Numbered from the stretch's first letter, positions 34,924-45,000 are shown. The stretch is DNA of 64,000 nucleotides from Haemophilus aegyptius (GCF_900475885.1 NZ_LS483429.1:1054001-1118000), one strand, 5' to 3'. The notes: generated by a model from the letters alone, not told the origin. Numbers and translations: made by a program.

Positions 34924-36546
34924 ATGGGATTTTTAGATAAGGTTAAAGGGCTTTTAAAAGGTAATGAAACAGAGCCAACACAAACCGATGAAGCGGAAGT
35001 GACTGCAACGGGGCGTGTATTAGATGATCACCCCTCTGCAAAAATTACGCCTTCAAAATTAAAGCAGATTTTAGAGGATGCCGAAAACGGCGATATTCAG
35101 GCACAGCATCAACTTTTCATGGATATTGAAGAGCAAGATAGCAGTATTGCGGCGAATATGATGACGCGTAAGCGTTCAGTTTTAACACTAGATTGGCGTA
35201 TTGTTGAGCCACGTAATGCAACCCCTGCGGAAGAAAAATTGCAAGCAGAGATTGATGAGTTATTTTATCAATATCCCAATCTTGAAGACTTGTTTATGGA
35301 TTTAATGGATGCCGTGGGACACGGTTTTTCGGCGTTGGAAATTCAATGGGCACAGGTGGATGGCAAATGGGTTCCAAAAGGCTTTAAACCTTGTCCTCAG
35401 TCTTGGTTTAAATTGGATAAAGACGATAGTTTATTATTACGCACGCCAGCGAATCAAATGGGCGAGCCTTTACGTCCTTTTGGTTGGGTGGTACATCGCC
35501 ATAAATCTCGTTCGACACAGTTGGCGCGTGATGGCTTATATCGCACATTGGCATGGCTTCATATGTATAAGCATTATTCTGTGCGTGATTTTGCCGAGTT
35601 TTTAGAGCTTTATGGTATGCCGATTCGCATTGGTAAATATGGTGCCGGTGCCACTAATGCGGAGAAACGCACGTTACTGCGTGCGTTGGCTGAAATTGGG
35701 CATAACGCGGCAGGCATTATGCCTGAATCGATGAAGATTGAACTACATAACGTCGCTAATGCGGGTGCTGCATCGGGTAATAATCCATTTTTACAGATGG
35801 TTGATTGGTGCGAGAAATCTATTGCTCGGTTGATTTTGGGGCAAACCTTAACATCGGGGGCGGATGGTAAAAGCTCCACCAATGCGTTAGGTAATGTGCA
35901 TAATGAAGTGCGTCGTGATTTGATGATTAGCGATGCGAAACAGATTGCGCAAACCATTACTCAACAAATCATTTTGCCGTATTTGCAAATTAATGTTGAT
36001 CCGAATATTGCGCCACATCGTATCCCTTATTTTGAGTTTGACACAAAAGAATATGAAGATTTATCGGTCTTTGCAGAAGCCATCCCTAAACTTACCGGCA
36101 TTGGCGTGCAGATTTCTGAAAGTTGGGTGCGGGATAAATTAGGAATTCCTGAACCGCAGGAAGGTGAACTGATTTTAAGAACACCGCAAGGCGAGAAAAC
36201 GGACGAAAAAACGACCGCACTTTCTGCCGTATTTAACCACGGCAAAGACTGTTCTTGCGGTTGCCGTGCTGCTGCGTTATCGGCGCAGAATGGTACAAAG
36301 GACGAACAAGCTGAACTGGACGGTTTGATTGATGATGCACTGGCAAATGCGGATTTTAATCAACAGCTTGATCCTATGATGAAACAAATTGTAGGCGTGG
36401 TCATGGCAAGTGAAAGCTATGACGAAGCACAGGAAAAACTGATCGCACTTTATCCTGATTTAACCAGTGAAAGCCATCAAGCCTATTTGACAAGTGCAGT
36501 ATTTTTAGCTGATTTATTAGGAGCTGCCAATGCCGAGCGCACCTAA
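34924..36546 (+). CDS. phage portal protein (Mu gp29-like, DUF935)
   Basis: This 540-residue protein matches the Mu-like portal: conserved KITPSKLKQIL near the start and LYGMPIRIGKYGAGA in the core. Twelve copies would form the DNA entry ring. It overlaps the next gene by 17 bases. The C-terminus carries a CSCGCRAA cysteine patch. Confidence 0.92.
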   Translation: MGFLDKVKGLLKGNETEPTQTDEAEVTATGRVLDDHPSAKITPSKLKQILEDAENGDIQAQHQLFMDIEEQDSSIAANMMTRKRSVLTLDWRIVEPRNATPAEEKLQAEIDELFYQYPNLEDLFMDLMDAVGHGFSALEIQWAQVDGKWVPKGFKPCPQSWFKLDKDDSLLLRTPANQMGEPLRPFGWVVHRHKSRSTQLARDGLYRTLAWLHMYKHYSVRDFAEFLELYGMPIRIGKYGAGATNAEKRTLLRALAEIGHNAAGIMPESMKIELHNVANAGAASGNNPFLQMVDWCEKSIARLILGQTLTSGADGKSSTNALGNVHNEVRRDLMISDAKQIAQTITQQIILPYLQINVDPNIAPHRIPYFEFDTKEYEDLSVFAEAIPKLTGIGVQISESWVRDKLGIPEPQEGELILRTPQGEKTDEKTTALSAVFNHGKDCSCGCRAAALSAQNGTKDEQAELDGLIDDALANADFNQQLDPMMKQIVGVVMASESYDEAQEKLIALYPDLTSESHQAYLTSAVFLADLLGAANAERT

Positions 36547-37831
36547 GTTTGCCATTGGCGTAGAACCCAAACAAGCCATTGAGTTTTTGCGCCAAAAGAA
36601 AATGCTTGCCAGTAAGGTGTTAGCAAAAGAAATGCACGATAGCGCATTGGCACGTGCCACGACGATTGCGCACCTAACTAGCCTTGATATGACAAAGGAT
36701 ATTTACCAATCTTTAGAAACGGCTATGCGTGAGGGCAAAGGCTTTCACGTTTGGAAAAAAGAACTGGTGAGTGAATTTGAACGCAAAGGCTGGATTTTTG
36801 GAAAAGATCCGTCTATCCGTGGTATTGATGGGCATTTACTGGCAGATCCCAAAACAGGGGAATATTTTGGCACGCCGCGTCGGTTAAATACGATTTATCG
36901 TGTTAATATGCAGTCCGCTTATTCGGCTGCGCGTTATCAACGCTTACGTGACAATGTGGATAATCGCCCTTATTGGCAATATTCCGCCGTGGGTGATGCG
37001 CGTACTCGTCCTGCCCATTTAGCATTGAGCGGTAAGGTGTATCGTTATGATGATCCGTTTTGGGCGACATTCTACCCGCCCAATGGGTTTAATTGTCGCT
37101 GTACGGTAATTGCGTTAGGCGAAAGAGATTTGAAACGCCGTGGGATTGATAAGCCTGACGATAGTTCTGAATTTTTGGTGGAAGTAGAACGCCCTGCGAA
37201 TAAGCAAGGTAATCGTGAAAAGACGGTAGGGTTTAAATTACCTGATGGCACGATACGTGTGACGGATAAAGGCTTTGATTACAATGTAGGGCGATTAAAC
37301 TACAAGCCTAATTTGGATCTTTATCCTGAAAAACTGGCGCATGCGTTTGCGAAAGTTGAGATGAAAGGTGGGGAGTTTAAGCACGATTTTGAATTGTTGG
37401 CAAAGCGTATGGCGGAGATGAAACAAACGCTCAGCCTAGATGGAAAAAAACTCACTGCTGATCAAATGTTACAGGTGCGAGATAGTCTTACCAAAAATTT
37501 TAAATTTGCGGCAGGTGTCTTGAGTGCGGAAAGTAAGGATTTATTGAAAAGCAAAACTGGCACAGTGTGGCTTTCTGATGATACTTTAATTAAACAGTTT
37601 AATAGCCGTGATGGGCAAGATTTTGGGATTGATGAGTATGAGGCGTTGCCAGATATCATCAATGCTCCAGATAAAATTGTAGTCGATGAACTAGGATACC
37701 AATTTTATAAGGATGTTAATGGCAAGAAACTGCTTGCAGTATTGAAGGTTTTAAGCAAAGAACCGGAAATTTTTGTTCAGTCGTTTAGATTAGTGAGTGA
37801 TAAGCAATGGAGAAAGGCATTTAAAGAGTAA
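36530..37831 (+). CDS. Mu F-like minor head protein with extended C-terminus
   Basis: Residues 1-240 form the phage head morphogenesis domain, ending in the family signature PPNGFNCRCTVIAL with paired cysteines. The remaining ~190 residues are an extra domain (after about 240) ending FRLVSDKQWRKAFKE, which resembles the barnase/EndoU/RelE-like nuclease extensions seen on some phage head proteins. The nuclease suggestion is tentative; no catalytic set is confirmed. Confidence 0.85.
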   Translation: MPSAPKFAIGVEPKQAIEFLRQKKMLASKVLAKEMHDSALARATTIAHLTSLDMTKDIYQSLETAMREGKGFHVWKKELVSEFERKGWIFGKDPSIRGIDGHLLADPKTGEYFGTPRRLNTIYRVNMQSAYSAARYQRLRDNVDNRPYWQYSAVGDARTRPAHLALSGKVYRYDDPFWATFYPPNGFNCRCTVIALGERDLKRRGIDKPDDSSEFLVEVERPANKQGNREKTVGFKLPDGTIRVTDKGFDYNVGRLNYKPNLDLYPEKLAHAFAKVEMKGGEFKHDFELLAKRMAEMKQTLSLDGKKLTADQMLQVRDSLTKNFKFAAGVLSAESKDLLKSKTGTVWLSDDTLIKQFNSRDGQDFGIDEYEALPDIINAPDKIVVDELGYQFYKDVNGKKLLAVLKVLSKEPEIFVQSFRLVSDKQWRKAFKE

Positions 37832-37926
37832 GCCACTAGGCGGGGCTCGAACCCACCGCACACAGTCCAAGGTACTATTTCAACCTATCGCTTGCGATCC
37901 TCGAGATTCATCGCTTTTCTAGTGGC
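37832..37926 (-). ncRNA. tRNA-like structure between head genes
   Basis: On the minus strand the ends GCCACTAG and CTAGTGGC make an 8-bp acceptor-like stem. Adjacent GTGGG/CCCGC closes a TTCGAGC T-loop, and GCGAT/ATCGC gives a D-arm-like hairpin. No good 7-nt anticodon loop and no CCA are seen. It starts one base after the upstream stop. It is either a degenerate tRNA or a structured processing element. Confidence 0.4.
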
Positions 37927-37966
37927 TTGACGACTATACCCCCTTAAATTTTAAAAATCAACGATT

Positions 37967-38383
37967 ATGATAGACATTGAAATCAATAACGCACAAGAAA
38001 TTGCATCGGCACTAGAACGCCTTGCACAAGCCACCGCTCATCGAGCTCCGTTAATGCGAAGTATTGCGGGGACAATGGAATCAGCTGTGCTGCAAAATTT
38101 TGATGTTGGGGGGCGTCCTAAATGGCTGGGGCTGAAATATCGTCAAGGTACGCCTTTGGTGGATACTGAAAACCTGATGGCGAGCATTACTTCTGAATAT
38201 AATAACAATGAAGCCATTGTGGGGACGAATGAGCCTTACGCGGCTATTCATCAATTCGGCGGTAAAGCTGGACGAGGTCGTAAAGTAGAAATTCCAGCTC
38301 GTCCTTTTTTGGCTTTAACACCTCAAGATAAGGCAGATATTTTGGAAGACGTGCAAGACTACTTCCAACGCTTAATTAAATAA
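37967..38383 (+). CDS. Mu gpG-like virion morphogenesis protein
   Basis: This 138-residue protein has the family pattern: N-terminal helical part, VGGRPKWLGLKYRQGTPLVDT and AAIHQFGGKAGRGR. In Mu-like phages gpG acts in tail completion or connection. It is followed by a strong terminator. Confidence 0.87.
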   Translation: MIDIEINNAQEIASALERLAQATAHRAPLMRSIAGTMESAVLQNFDVGGRPKWLGLKYRQGTPLVDTENLMASITSEYNNNEAIVGTNEPYAAIHQFGGKAGRGRKVEIPARPFLALTPQDKADILEDVQDYFQRLIK

Positions 38384-38389
38384 ATCAGA

Positions 38390-38423
38390 AAATCGCCCTA
38401 AATCGCACGTAGGGCGATTTTTT
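38390..38423 (+). terminator. terminator after the gpG-like gene
   Basis: AAATCGCCCTA (38390-38400) pairs with TAGGGCGATTT (38410-38420) followed by T's. The ~240 bases after it hold no gene and should contain the promoter for the I/Z-T genes. Confidence 0.9.
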
Positions 38424-38664
38424 ACTTTTAGGGTATAAGATTTCATCTTTAAATTTTTAAAACAATTTAAAACGGTTTTAAAGCGTTTTAAAATGGGGTT
38501 GGGTTGTTTTCAATCATTCAATCTTTCACGTCTTTAATGTGAGGCTTGTTCCTCATTGTCTAACATTTCAAATTATTGGGTTGTGCTGAAGCCAGTCATC
38601 TCTTGTTATCTCGTTCAATTCGATATTCTGCCATCCTAGATTGAGTTTTTAAGGATGGTTTCAG

Positions 38665-39702
38665 ATGAAATTAACAGTTGCCGCTTGTAGTTTTGAAATT
38701 GACAAGGCGAAGTATGGTCGTATCCAACTTTTACCTTATGGCAAATTTCGCGCTACAGACGGCAGACCAACCGATGTGGAGGCATGGTATGTAACAGATA
38801 CAAATGGCGCGGATGTGGTGGCGTTGGCAAATAATCAACGCAATCCCCTTCCTATTGACTATGAACACCAAATTATTCACTCCCTAAAAAACGGCAAAGA
38901 AGCACCGAGTGCGGGCTGGATGGAATATTTCTATTTTACCCCACAAGGGATTTTTGCTGATGTGCGTTGGACTGATAAAGCCGCGGACTATATCAAAAAT
39001 GGCGAATATCGTTATATCTCGGCTGTGTTTGCTTACGACACAGACGGCTATGTTCGCAAGATCTTTCATGCTGCATTAACCAATACGCCTGCTTTAGATG
39101 GCATGGAGGAGGCAATGGTGGCAGCCAGCGTGAATTTGTTACAAGAGGACAATCCAATGAATAAAAAATTATTGGCAGCATTATGCACACTGTTTGTTTT
39201 AAAAGCAGATGCAAGTGAAGCTGACATTACGGAGAAAGTGACCGCACTTTCGGCAGCTAAAGGCGATAGCTCTGTGGACGTGTTAGATGTTTACGCAAAA
39301 TTAGCTGAAAAAGAACAATCAGTGGCAGCGTTATCCACACAAGTGGGCAACCCTGATCCTGCTAAATTTGTGCCAGTCGAACAGGTAGCCGCATTACAGG
39401 CTGATTTTAATGCGCTTAAAACATCTGTAGAAGCGGACAAGAAAGCGGCATTAATCAAAGCAGCATTATCGCAAGGCAAACTGGCTCCCGCATTAAAAGA
39501 TTGGGCGCAAAGTTTATCTGTTGAAGCATTAAGTGCTTATTTAGAAAAAGCACCTGCAATGGCAGCATTAAGTGGTGAGCCACAAGCAAAAGGCGACCCA
39601 GAGCAGAAAGTGGCAACGTTAAGTGCGGCAGAGAGTGCAGCAGCAAAAGCGTTAGGCTTAAGCGAAAAAGATTATATGGCAACCTATAAGGAGCAAAAAT
39701 AA
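38665..39702 (+). CDS. Mu I-like head protease with internal scaffold start (Z)
   Basis: The full product is 345 residues: an N-terminal protease domain (about 1-160, PIDYEHQIIHS near 56) and an Ala/Lys/Gln-rich scaffold. An internal in-frame ATG at 39157, preceded by GAGGAC, begins MNKKLLAALC and would make the scaffold alone (~181 residues), the I/Z arrangement of Mu. The protease trims scaffold during head assembly. Confidence 0.88.
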   Translation: MKLTVAACSFEIDKAKYGRIQLLPYGKFRATDGRPTDVEAWYVTDTNGADVVALANNQRNPLPIDYEHQIIHSLKNGKEAPSAGWMEYFYFTPQGIFADVRWTDKAADYIKNGEYRYISAVFAYDTDGYVRKIFHAALTNTPALDGMEEAMVAASVNLLQEDNPMNKKLLAALCTLFVLKADASEADITEKVTALSAAKGDSSVDVLDVYAKLAEKEQSVAALSTQVGNPDPAKFVPVEQVAALQADFNALKTSVEADKKAALIKAALSQGKLAPALKDWAQSLSVEALSAYLEKAPAMAALSGEPQAKGDPEQKVATLSAAESAAAKALGLSEKDYMATYKEQK

Positions 39703-40625
39703 TGGATAAATTCAAAAAATCGGCACTTTTAAAAGCCCTTGATGAAGCCTTTAAAAAAGACTTTGCAAGCGGTTTAAACGTGATTAATCCTCAATGGTCA
39801 GAAATTGCGATGAAGATTGCAAGTTCTACCGAAACCAATACTTACGGTTGGTTAGGGCATTTCCCAAAATTGCAAGAATGGGTGGGTAAACGTCGTTTAC
39901 GCAAAATGCAAGCACAAGGTATGCAAGTATCGAATAAGTTGTTTGAAAGCACTGTTGCTATTCCGCGCACCAATATTGAAGACGACCAGGTGGGCTTATT
40001 TAGTCCGATGGTAAAACAAATGGGACAAAGTGCGGCGGAATTACCTGATGATTTAGTCTTTGGCTTAATTAAACAAGGTAAAAGCACCCTTTGCTATGAC
40101 GGGCAGAATTTCTTTGATGACGATCATCCTGTTTTTGCGGAAGTCGATGGCACAGGCAATCAAACCACGCAAAGTAATATTACCAAAGGCAGTGCAGCAG
40201 GAAAACCAGCGTTTTATTTGTTGGATACGACGAATGCCGTGAAGCCATTTATTTGGCAAGAACGCTTAACCCCTGAAATTGAGACGAAATTTGATCCGTC
40301 TAAATCCGATACGGTATTTATGGAAGATACCTATATTTGGGGCGTGCGTGCGCGTGGTAATGCAGGTTTTGCATTCTGGCAACTTGCTCATCGTGTGGAA
40401 GACAGCGAATTAACTGAAGATGTCTTAATGGGCGTGTTGGCAAAAATGAAATCCTTAAAAGGCGATGGCGGCAAGTTGTTAAATATTCGTCCGAATATCT
40501 TATTAGTGCCACCTGCACTTGAATATACAGCAAAACGTTTAGTGGAAGCCGATATTATCAACGGTACCAGCAATGTGTTGAAAGGGACGCTTAAAGTGAT
40601 GGTGTCTTCACAGATTGTGGAGTAA
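39702..40625 (+). CDS. major head (capsid) protein, Mu gpT-like
   Basis: This 307-residue protein (Mu T is ~305) has ASSTETNTYGWLGHFP and QGKSTLCYDGQNFFDDDHP, hallmark segments of Mu-type coat proteins. It overlaps the upstream stop by one base and appears complete. Confidence 0.93.
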   Translation: MDKFKKSALLKALDEAFKKDFASGLNVINPQWSEIAMKIASSTETNTYGWLGHFPKLQEWVGKRRLRKMQAQGMQVSNKLFESTVAIPRTNIEDDQVGLFSPMVKQMGQSAAELPDDLVFGLIKQGKSTLCYDGQNFFDDDHPVFAEVDGTGNQTTQSNITKGSAAGKPAFYLLDTTNAVKPFIWQERLTPEIETKFDPSKSDTVFMEDTYIWGVRARGNAGFAFWQLAHRVEDSELTEDVLMGVLAKMKSLKGDGGKLLNIRPNILLVPPALEYTAKRLVEADIINGTSNVLKGTLKVMVSSQIVE

Positions 40626-40637
40626 TCCGTCTCTTTC

Positions 40638-40669
40638 CTTGCCTTCCCTCGCTTGCGAGGGAAAGCAAG
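40638..40669 (+). repeat. hairpin after the coat gene
   Basis: CTTGCCTTCCCTCGC pairs with GCGAGGGAAAGCAAG (one mismatch). No T run follows, so it is more likely an mRNA-stabilising or uncoupling element than a terminator. Confidence 0.65.
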
Positions 40670-40688
40670 AAATGACTAGGAGGAAGTT

Positions 40689-40994
40689 ATGGCAAAGAAA
40701 CAGCAAAACAAGACAGACGATGAAGTGAAAACCGATTCTGCGGAAAACACCACAGAAACCGACCGCACTTTAGACGAGTTGGATGACACGCCCAAAGGTA
40801 GTGATGCGATTCATCCTATTGCCTATGCGGTGACGTTACGTGCAATTCATCCGCAAGCCTCTTATGGTCGCTGCGGCTATCGTTTTAACAAAGAAAGTGC
40901 AGTGGAAATTCCAGTTGAAAACTTGACAGGTGAGCAAGTTATTATGCTTGCTGAAGATCCTTGGTTAGAACTTATTCCCATCTGCGAAAAATAA
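40689..40994 (+). CDS. Mu gp35-like protein (FluMu N-terminal domain type)
   Basis: This 101-residue protein has a charged, disordered N-terminus (1-45) and a compact C-terminal domain (AVTLRAIHPQASYGRCGYRF) also found in FluMu of H. influenzae Rd. Its role is uncertain; it lies between coat and gp36-like genes. Confidence 0.8.
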   Translation: MAKKQQNKTDDEVKTDSAENTTETDRTLDELDDTPKGSDAIHPIAYAVTLRAIHPQASYGRCGYRFNKESAVEIPVENLTGEQVIMLAEDPWLELIPICEK

Positions 40995-41003
40995 GGATGA
41001 GTG

Positions 41004-41435
41004 ATGCATTACGCCAGTGCTGAAGATTTTGTGTTACGTGTAGGGGAAGTACAAGCCATTGAGCTGACCGACCGCGATTTGACTGGGCAAGTTAATGACA
41101 ATTTGCTTGATATTGCATTGTCTGATAGCTCAAGCCAAATTGATGGTTATTTGGCAGCACGTTATACCCTCCCTCTTGTGAATGTACCACAAAACTTGGT
41201 GCGACTTTGTTGTGATTTGGCACGTTATCGTTTAGCGAGTATGTCTCATGTGACGATTACAGAAGAAATTATTACACGCTATAAATTAAGTTTAAAAGAA
41301 CTTGAGGATATCAGTGTGGGTAAGATTTCGCTGGGGTTGCCACCGACAGAGAATAATGATGCCAACGAACACGACAATGGTGTGATTTTTACTAATCCGA
41401 AAAACAGGATTTTTGCGCGTGATTACTCAAATTGA
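41004..41435 (+). CDS. Mu gp36-like head-tail connector protein (DUF1320)
   Basis: This 143-residue helical protein begins MHYASAEDFVLRVGEVQAIE and contains SQIDGYLAARYTLPL, the DUF1320 pattern. The ATG at 41004 has AAGGATG upstream; a GTG one codon earlier is less likely. It is the last intact phage gene before the adhesin locus. Confidence 0.87.
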   Translation: MHYASAEDFVLRVGEVQAIELTDRDLTGQVNDNLLDIALSDSSSQIDGYLAARYTLPLVNVPQNLVRLCCDLARYRLASMSHVTITEEIITRYKLSLKELEDISVGKISLGLPPTENNDANEHDNGVIFTNPKNRIFARDYSN

Positions 41436-41640
41436 AAATGCTCTTGTAGAACGCCTACAGCGTGGCTTAGGGCGTTTAGTCAATACCGTTAAAAGCTACG
41501 GTGGCGAGCTCGATGATGAAAGTCTTGGGACATCACGTTTGCCGATGTGTTTAGTCACTTTTGGGGGCGCACGTATCGAACGTATGGGCACTAATTTGAA
41601 ACGACATCAATCTACATGTCTTTTTTGTAAAAGGCATTAA
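41419..41640 (+). pseudogene. Mu gp37-like gene (DUF1834), truncated
   Basis: A GTG start inside the gp36-like 3' end gives MITQIENALVERLQRGLGRLV, the normal start of gp37-like proteins. The family resemblance is lost near KRHQST (~41610), and unrelated bases run to a stop at 41640 (73 residues; the family is about twice as long). This marks the left junction of the adhesin insertion. Confidence 0.8.
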
Positions 41641-41706
41641 TTTAAAGTGAAGATAAATAAAGGGTAAATTTTATGAAAAAAAAGTAGCATTCTTTTTATT
41701 ATTTAG

Positions 41707-41712
41707 TATAAT
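41707..41712 (+). promoter_or_regulatory. candidate -10 box for the adhesin promoter
   Basis: A perfect TATAAT lies 2 bases upstream of the octamer tract. No good -35 is visible 17 bp upstream (GTAGCA). If used, transcription would start inside the repeats, placing them in the 5' leader. Confidence 0.5.
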
Positions 41713-41714
41713 AA

Positions 41715-41842
41715 GCATCATCGCATCATCGCATCATCGCATCATCGCATCATCGCATCATCGCATCATCGCATCATCGCATCATCGCATCATCGCATCA
41801 TCGCATCATCGCATCATCGCATCATCGCATCATCGCATCATC
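41715..41842 (+). repeat. 16 perfect tandem copies of an 8-bp unit (GCATCATC)
   Basis: The tract is exactly 128 bases, 16 identical octamers, beginning 340 bp before the adhesin start. Known hmw promoters vary a 7-bp tandem repeat (ATCTTTC) to tune transcript level; this unit differs in length and sequence. Copy number is expected to change by slipped-strand mispairing. Confidence 0.95.
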
Positions 41843-42054
41843 TTGTTGCATAGTAGTGCGATGTCGTGTTTCAAAAGGTGATTGAGTTGTATAGAAAGTG
41901 CTAATCTTATCGTTTTATATTTTTTAGTGCGAGAATGATGAAACACTTGGATCAATGATACTCTCATGCTTTTTTGCGATAGTGATATTTCGTTTCTTAT
42001 TATTGAAAGACAACTTCCAATGATACCTCCTTTAATGACTTATAGGGATCTTAT

Positions 42055-45000
42055 ATGAATAAAATTTATCGTTTAAAATTTAGTAAGCGTTTAAATCAAT
42101 TAGTGGCTGTTTCTGAAATTACTGCTGGACACGACCGTCATAGTGGCTGTCAAAATGCAGTGGATACAACTTCAAATTTTCAAATGACAAAATGGTTAAA
42201 ATTAAAACCACTTGCAAGCTTAATTTCTCTGCTTTCATTTGGTTTTGCGACACAAACTGCAATGGCAAATGGCTTGCAAGGTATGGAAGTGGCAAATGGC
42301 TTGCAAGGTATGAAAGTGGTAAGTGGTAGTGCATCAATGTCAATAAATGGTAAAAATATTACCATTACCAATAGCCCAAATGCCATTATTAACTGGAAAC
42401 AATTCAATATTAATCAAGATGAACTCGTTCGTTTTGTTCAAGAAAATAGCAATTCTGCGGTATTTAACCGTGTTACTTCTGATCAAATTTCGCAATTAAA
42501 AGGTGCGTTAAATTCAAATGGTCACGTATTCTTAATCAACCCGAACGGGATTGTGATGGGCAAAGATGCAGTAATTAATGCTGCAGCTTTTACCGCATCA
42601 ACATTAAATATTTTAGATGAAGATTTAAAAGCACGCAATTTCAATTTTGAACAGGCTAAAGATAAAGCCATGGCGCAAATTGTGAATAATGGTTTAATCA
42701 GTGTTTCAAAAAATGGTAGCGTAAATTTAATTGGTGGTAGCGTTAAAAATAACGGTGTAATTAAAGTAGAAGATGGCAACATTCTTTTATTAGCAGGTCA
42801 AAAAGTCACGATCAGCGATATGACTAACCCAACAATTACTTACAGCGTTGTTGCACCAGAAAATAAAGCCGTGAACTTAGGCACAATTTTTGCAAAAAAT
42901 GGCAAGATTCAAGTGCATGCGGGTTCGCTTGTAAATAAAGGCACATTAGATGCAAACAGCGTACGCCAAGATAAATCAGGTGAAATCATCCTTTCAGCCA
43001 AAGAAGGCGAGGCGAACATTGATGGCACAGTCACTTTAAACAATGCCAACTTCAAAGCAGGCAACTTAACCATCACAGGTAAAAAAGTGGTGTTAAACAG
43101 CGGTGCGAAAGTGGAATTAACAGGTAAAGAGGGTGGTACGGTTTATATCGGCGGCGATGAGCGCGGTAAAGGCACAATTCAATTAGCAGAAAAAACCGAA
43201 ATTCAATACGGAGCAAGTGTGGATGTTTCAGGTTCTGAAACAGGCGGTAGAGCGATTGTGTGGGGTAACTATGCACAAGTTGATGGCAAAATTACAGCAA
43301 AAGGTAAAGACAAAGAGAATGGTGGTTTTGTTGAAACCTCGGGTCACTACTTGGGGGTAGGCAGAACAGCAAAAGTTGAAGGGAAAGAGTGGTTATTAGA
43401 TCCTTACAATATACGTATTGTATCAGCCCCTGAAGTTCAATCAGATGGAGTAAAAAATAGCCCTGCAGTTACCATTACTAGTAAAGACAAAGACGTTAAA
43501 ATTTTGAATACAACAATTGAAGCAGCCTTAAATGCAGGTACAGATGTAACTATTACAACTACAGAAGCAAAAGGCATCAAACGTGTTGCCGGTAGTGGAA
43601 ATTTTACGGTTGAAGCGAATATTGTGAAAAATAATGGAACAGATGCTAGCTTAACCATGATTGCAGACGATACTTTTACCCAAAATAAAGGTACAAGCAT
43701 CAAAGCAACAACAGGCAAATTAAACCTAAACATTACTGCGCGTAAAGGCTTGGTATTAATGGGAGAAATTGATACTAATGGAGGGAATTTAAATATCGAT
43801 GCCTATGCGAATGATGCATCAATTGACGGTGCAATCTTGAAAGGAAAAGGCACAGTTCGGATTAATGGTAGAACTGATAAGTATCATGCTGTTAATATAG
43901 GAGGTAATACCCAAAAGAAAGCTTTTAATATGTTGACTGTTAATAATACTACATTTGTAGGCTATGATGAAGAGGGGCTGAAACTTCAATATAACTCACC
44001 AAGGAGAGACTGGGATAAAGGTGTCTATGATGTTGTGGGGAATTGGGAGGGTAATATTACTACTAAAGGAAAAGTTACCTTTGAACGTAAAGTAAACGCT
44101 CCAGCGTGGAACGCTGTGAGTATTTCTACGTATAATTGGCATGCGAATTTGACAGTAGAAGACGGTAGTTTTGAATTTTCAGACATAGAGAATAAAGTAG
44201 GTTTTAACAATGCGTATGATCGATATAGAGACTATAAACTACTCAATATTGATAAAGATGTAACATTTGATACTAAAGCAAATTCAACTGTAACCTTTAA
44301 CCTTAAACCTTATTTAGGTAATGGTCATGGCTATGTTAATACACCTAGAGCATTAAACGTTTCCGCAGACATTACTGCAAAAGGAAGTGGTCATGTAACC
44401 TTTGATGCTAATGCGAATGGCTATAGTGTAGCAGGGATATACTTTGATAAAACAAGTAATGGCAAATCAACTACAATTAAAACGGAAGGTACGACAACAT
44501 TAGAATTTAAAGGAAAATCTGCTTCACGTAAGGGATTAGCCATTGAAAATCCACTTGTTTTAGATGCACAAGCAGGTTCTCGTATAATTTTAAATGGTTC
44601 AGGTAATAATGCGGTAGATGTATCAGAAAATGTCACTATTAAAGGTGAAGGCCAGACAAGCATTAAATCAACATCAGGCAATGTTAACGTGAATGCGAAT
44701 ATTTCTTCGGATTCTGGTCCTGTGAATATCCTTTCTGCAAACAATATTAACATTAACAAAAATTTTGAGGTAAAAGGTAAGAATGTTAATTTAAATGCCG
44801 CTAAAGATTTGATGTTGGGAGAGATGGCTAAAGTTACTGCAACAATGGGCGATGCAATTTTATCAGGTAAAAATATTAGTATTAGTAACAGTGGAACAGT
44901 GAAGGCTGAGAAGGGTAATGTTGGTGTTACGGCTACACAGGACCTTACAGTGAAAAAGAATGCTAATTTATCGGCGAAAGGAAAAGTGACAGTTAATGCT

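Larger units (their letters stand above)
41673..41881 (+). pseudogene. broken signal-peptide ORF containing the octamer repeats
   Basis: AAAGGG lies 8 bases before ATG at 41673. As written it stops after MKKK, because the A run has 8 A's. One extra A would give MKKKVAFFLLFSIISIIA, a convincing signal peptide, and then run through all 16 octamers to a stop at 41881. This may be the 5' end of a lost phase-variable surface gene, or a leader ORF of the adhesin transcript. Confidence 0.45.

Noticed and set aside
37832-37926. Selenocysteine tRNA, because of the 8+5 bp stem and 95-nt length
   Set aside because: No UCA anticodon, no long variable arm and no normal anticodon stem.
41715-41842. CRISPR array
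   Set aside because: Units are perfect 8-bp tandem copies without spacers; this is a simple sequence repeat.
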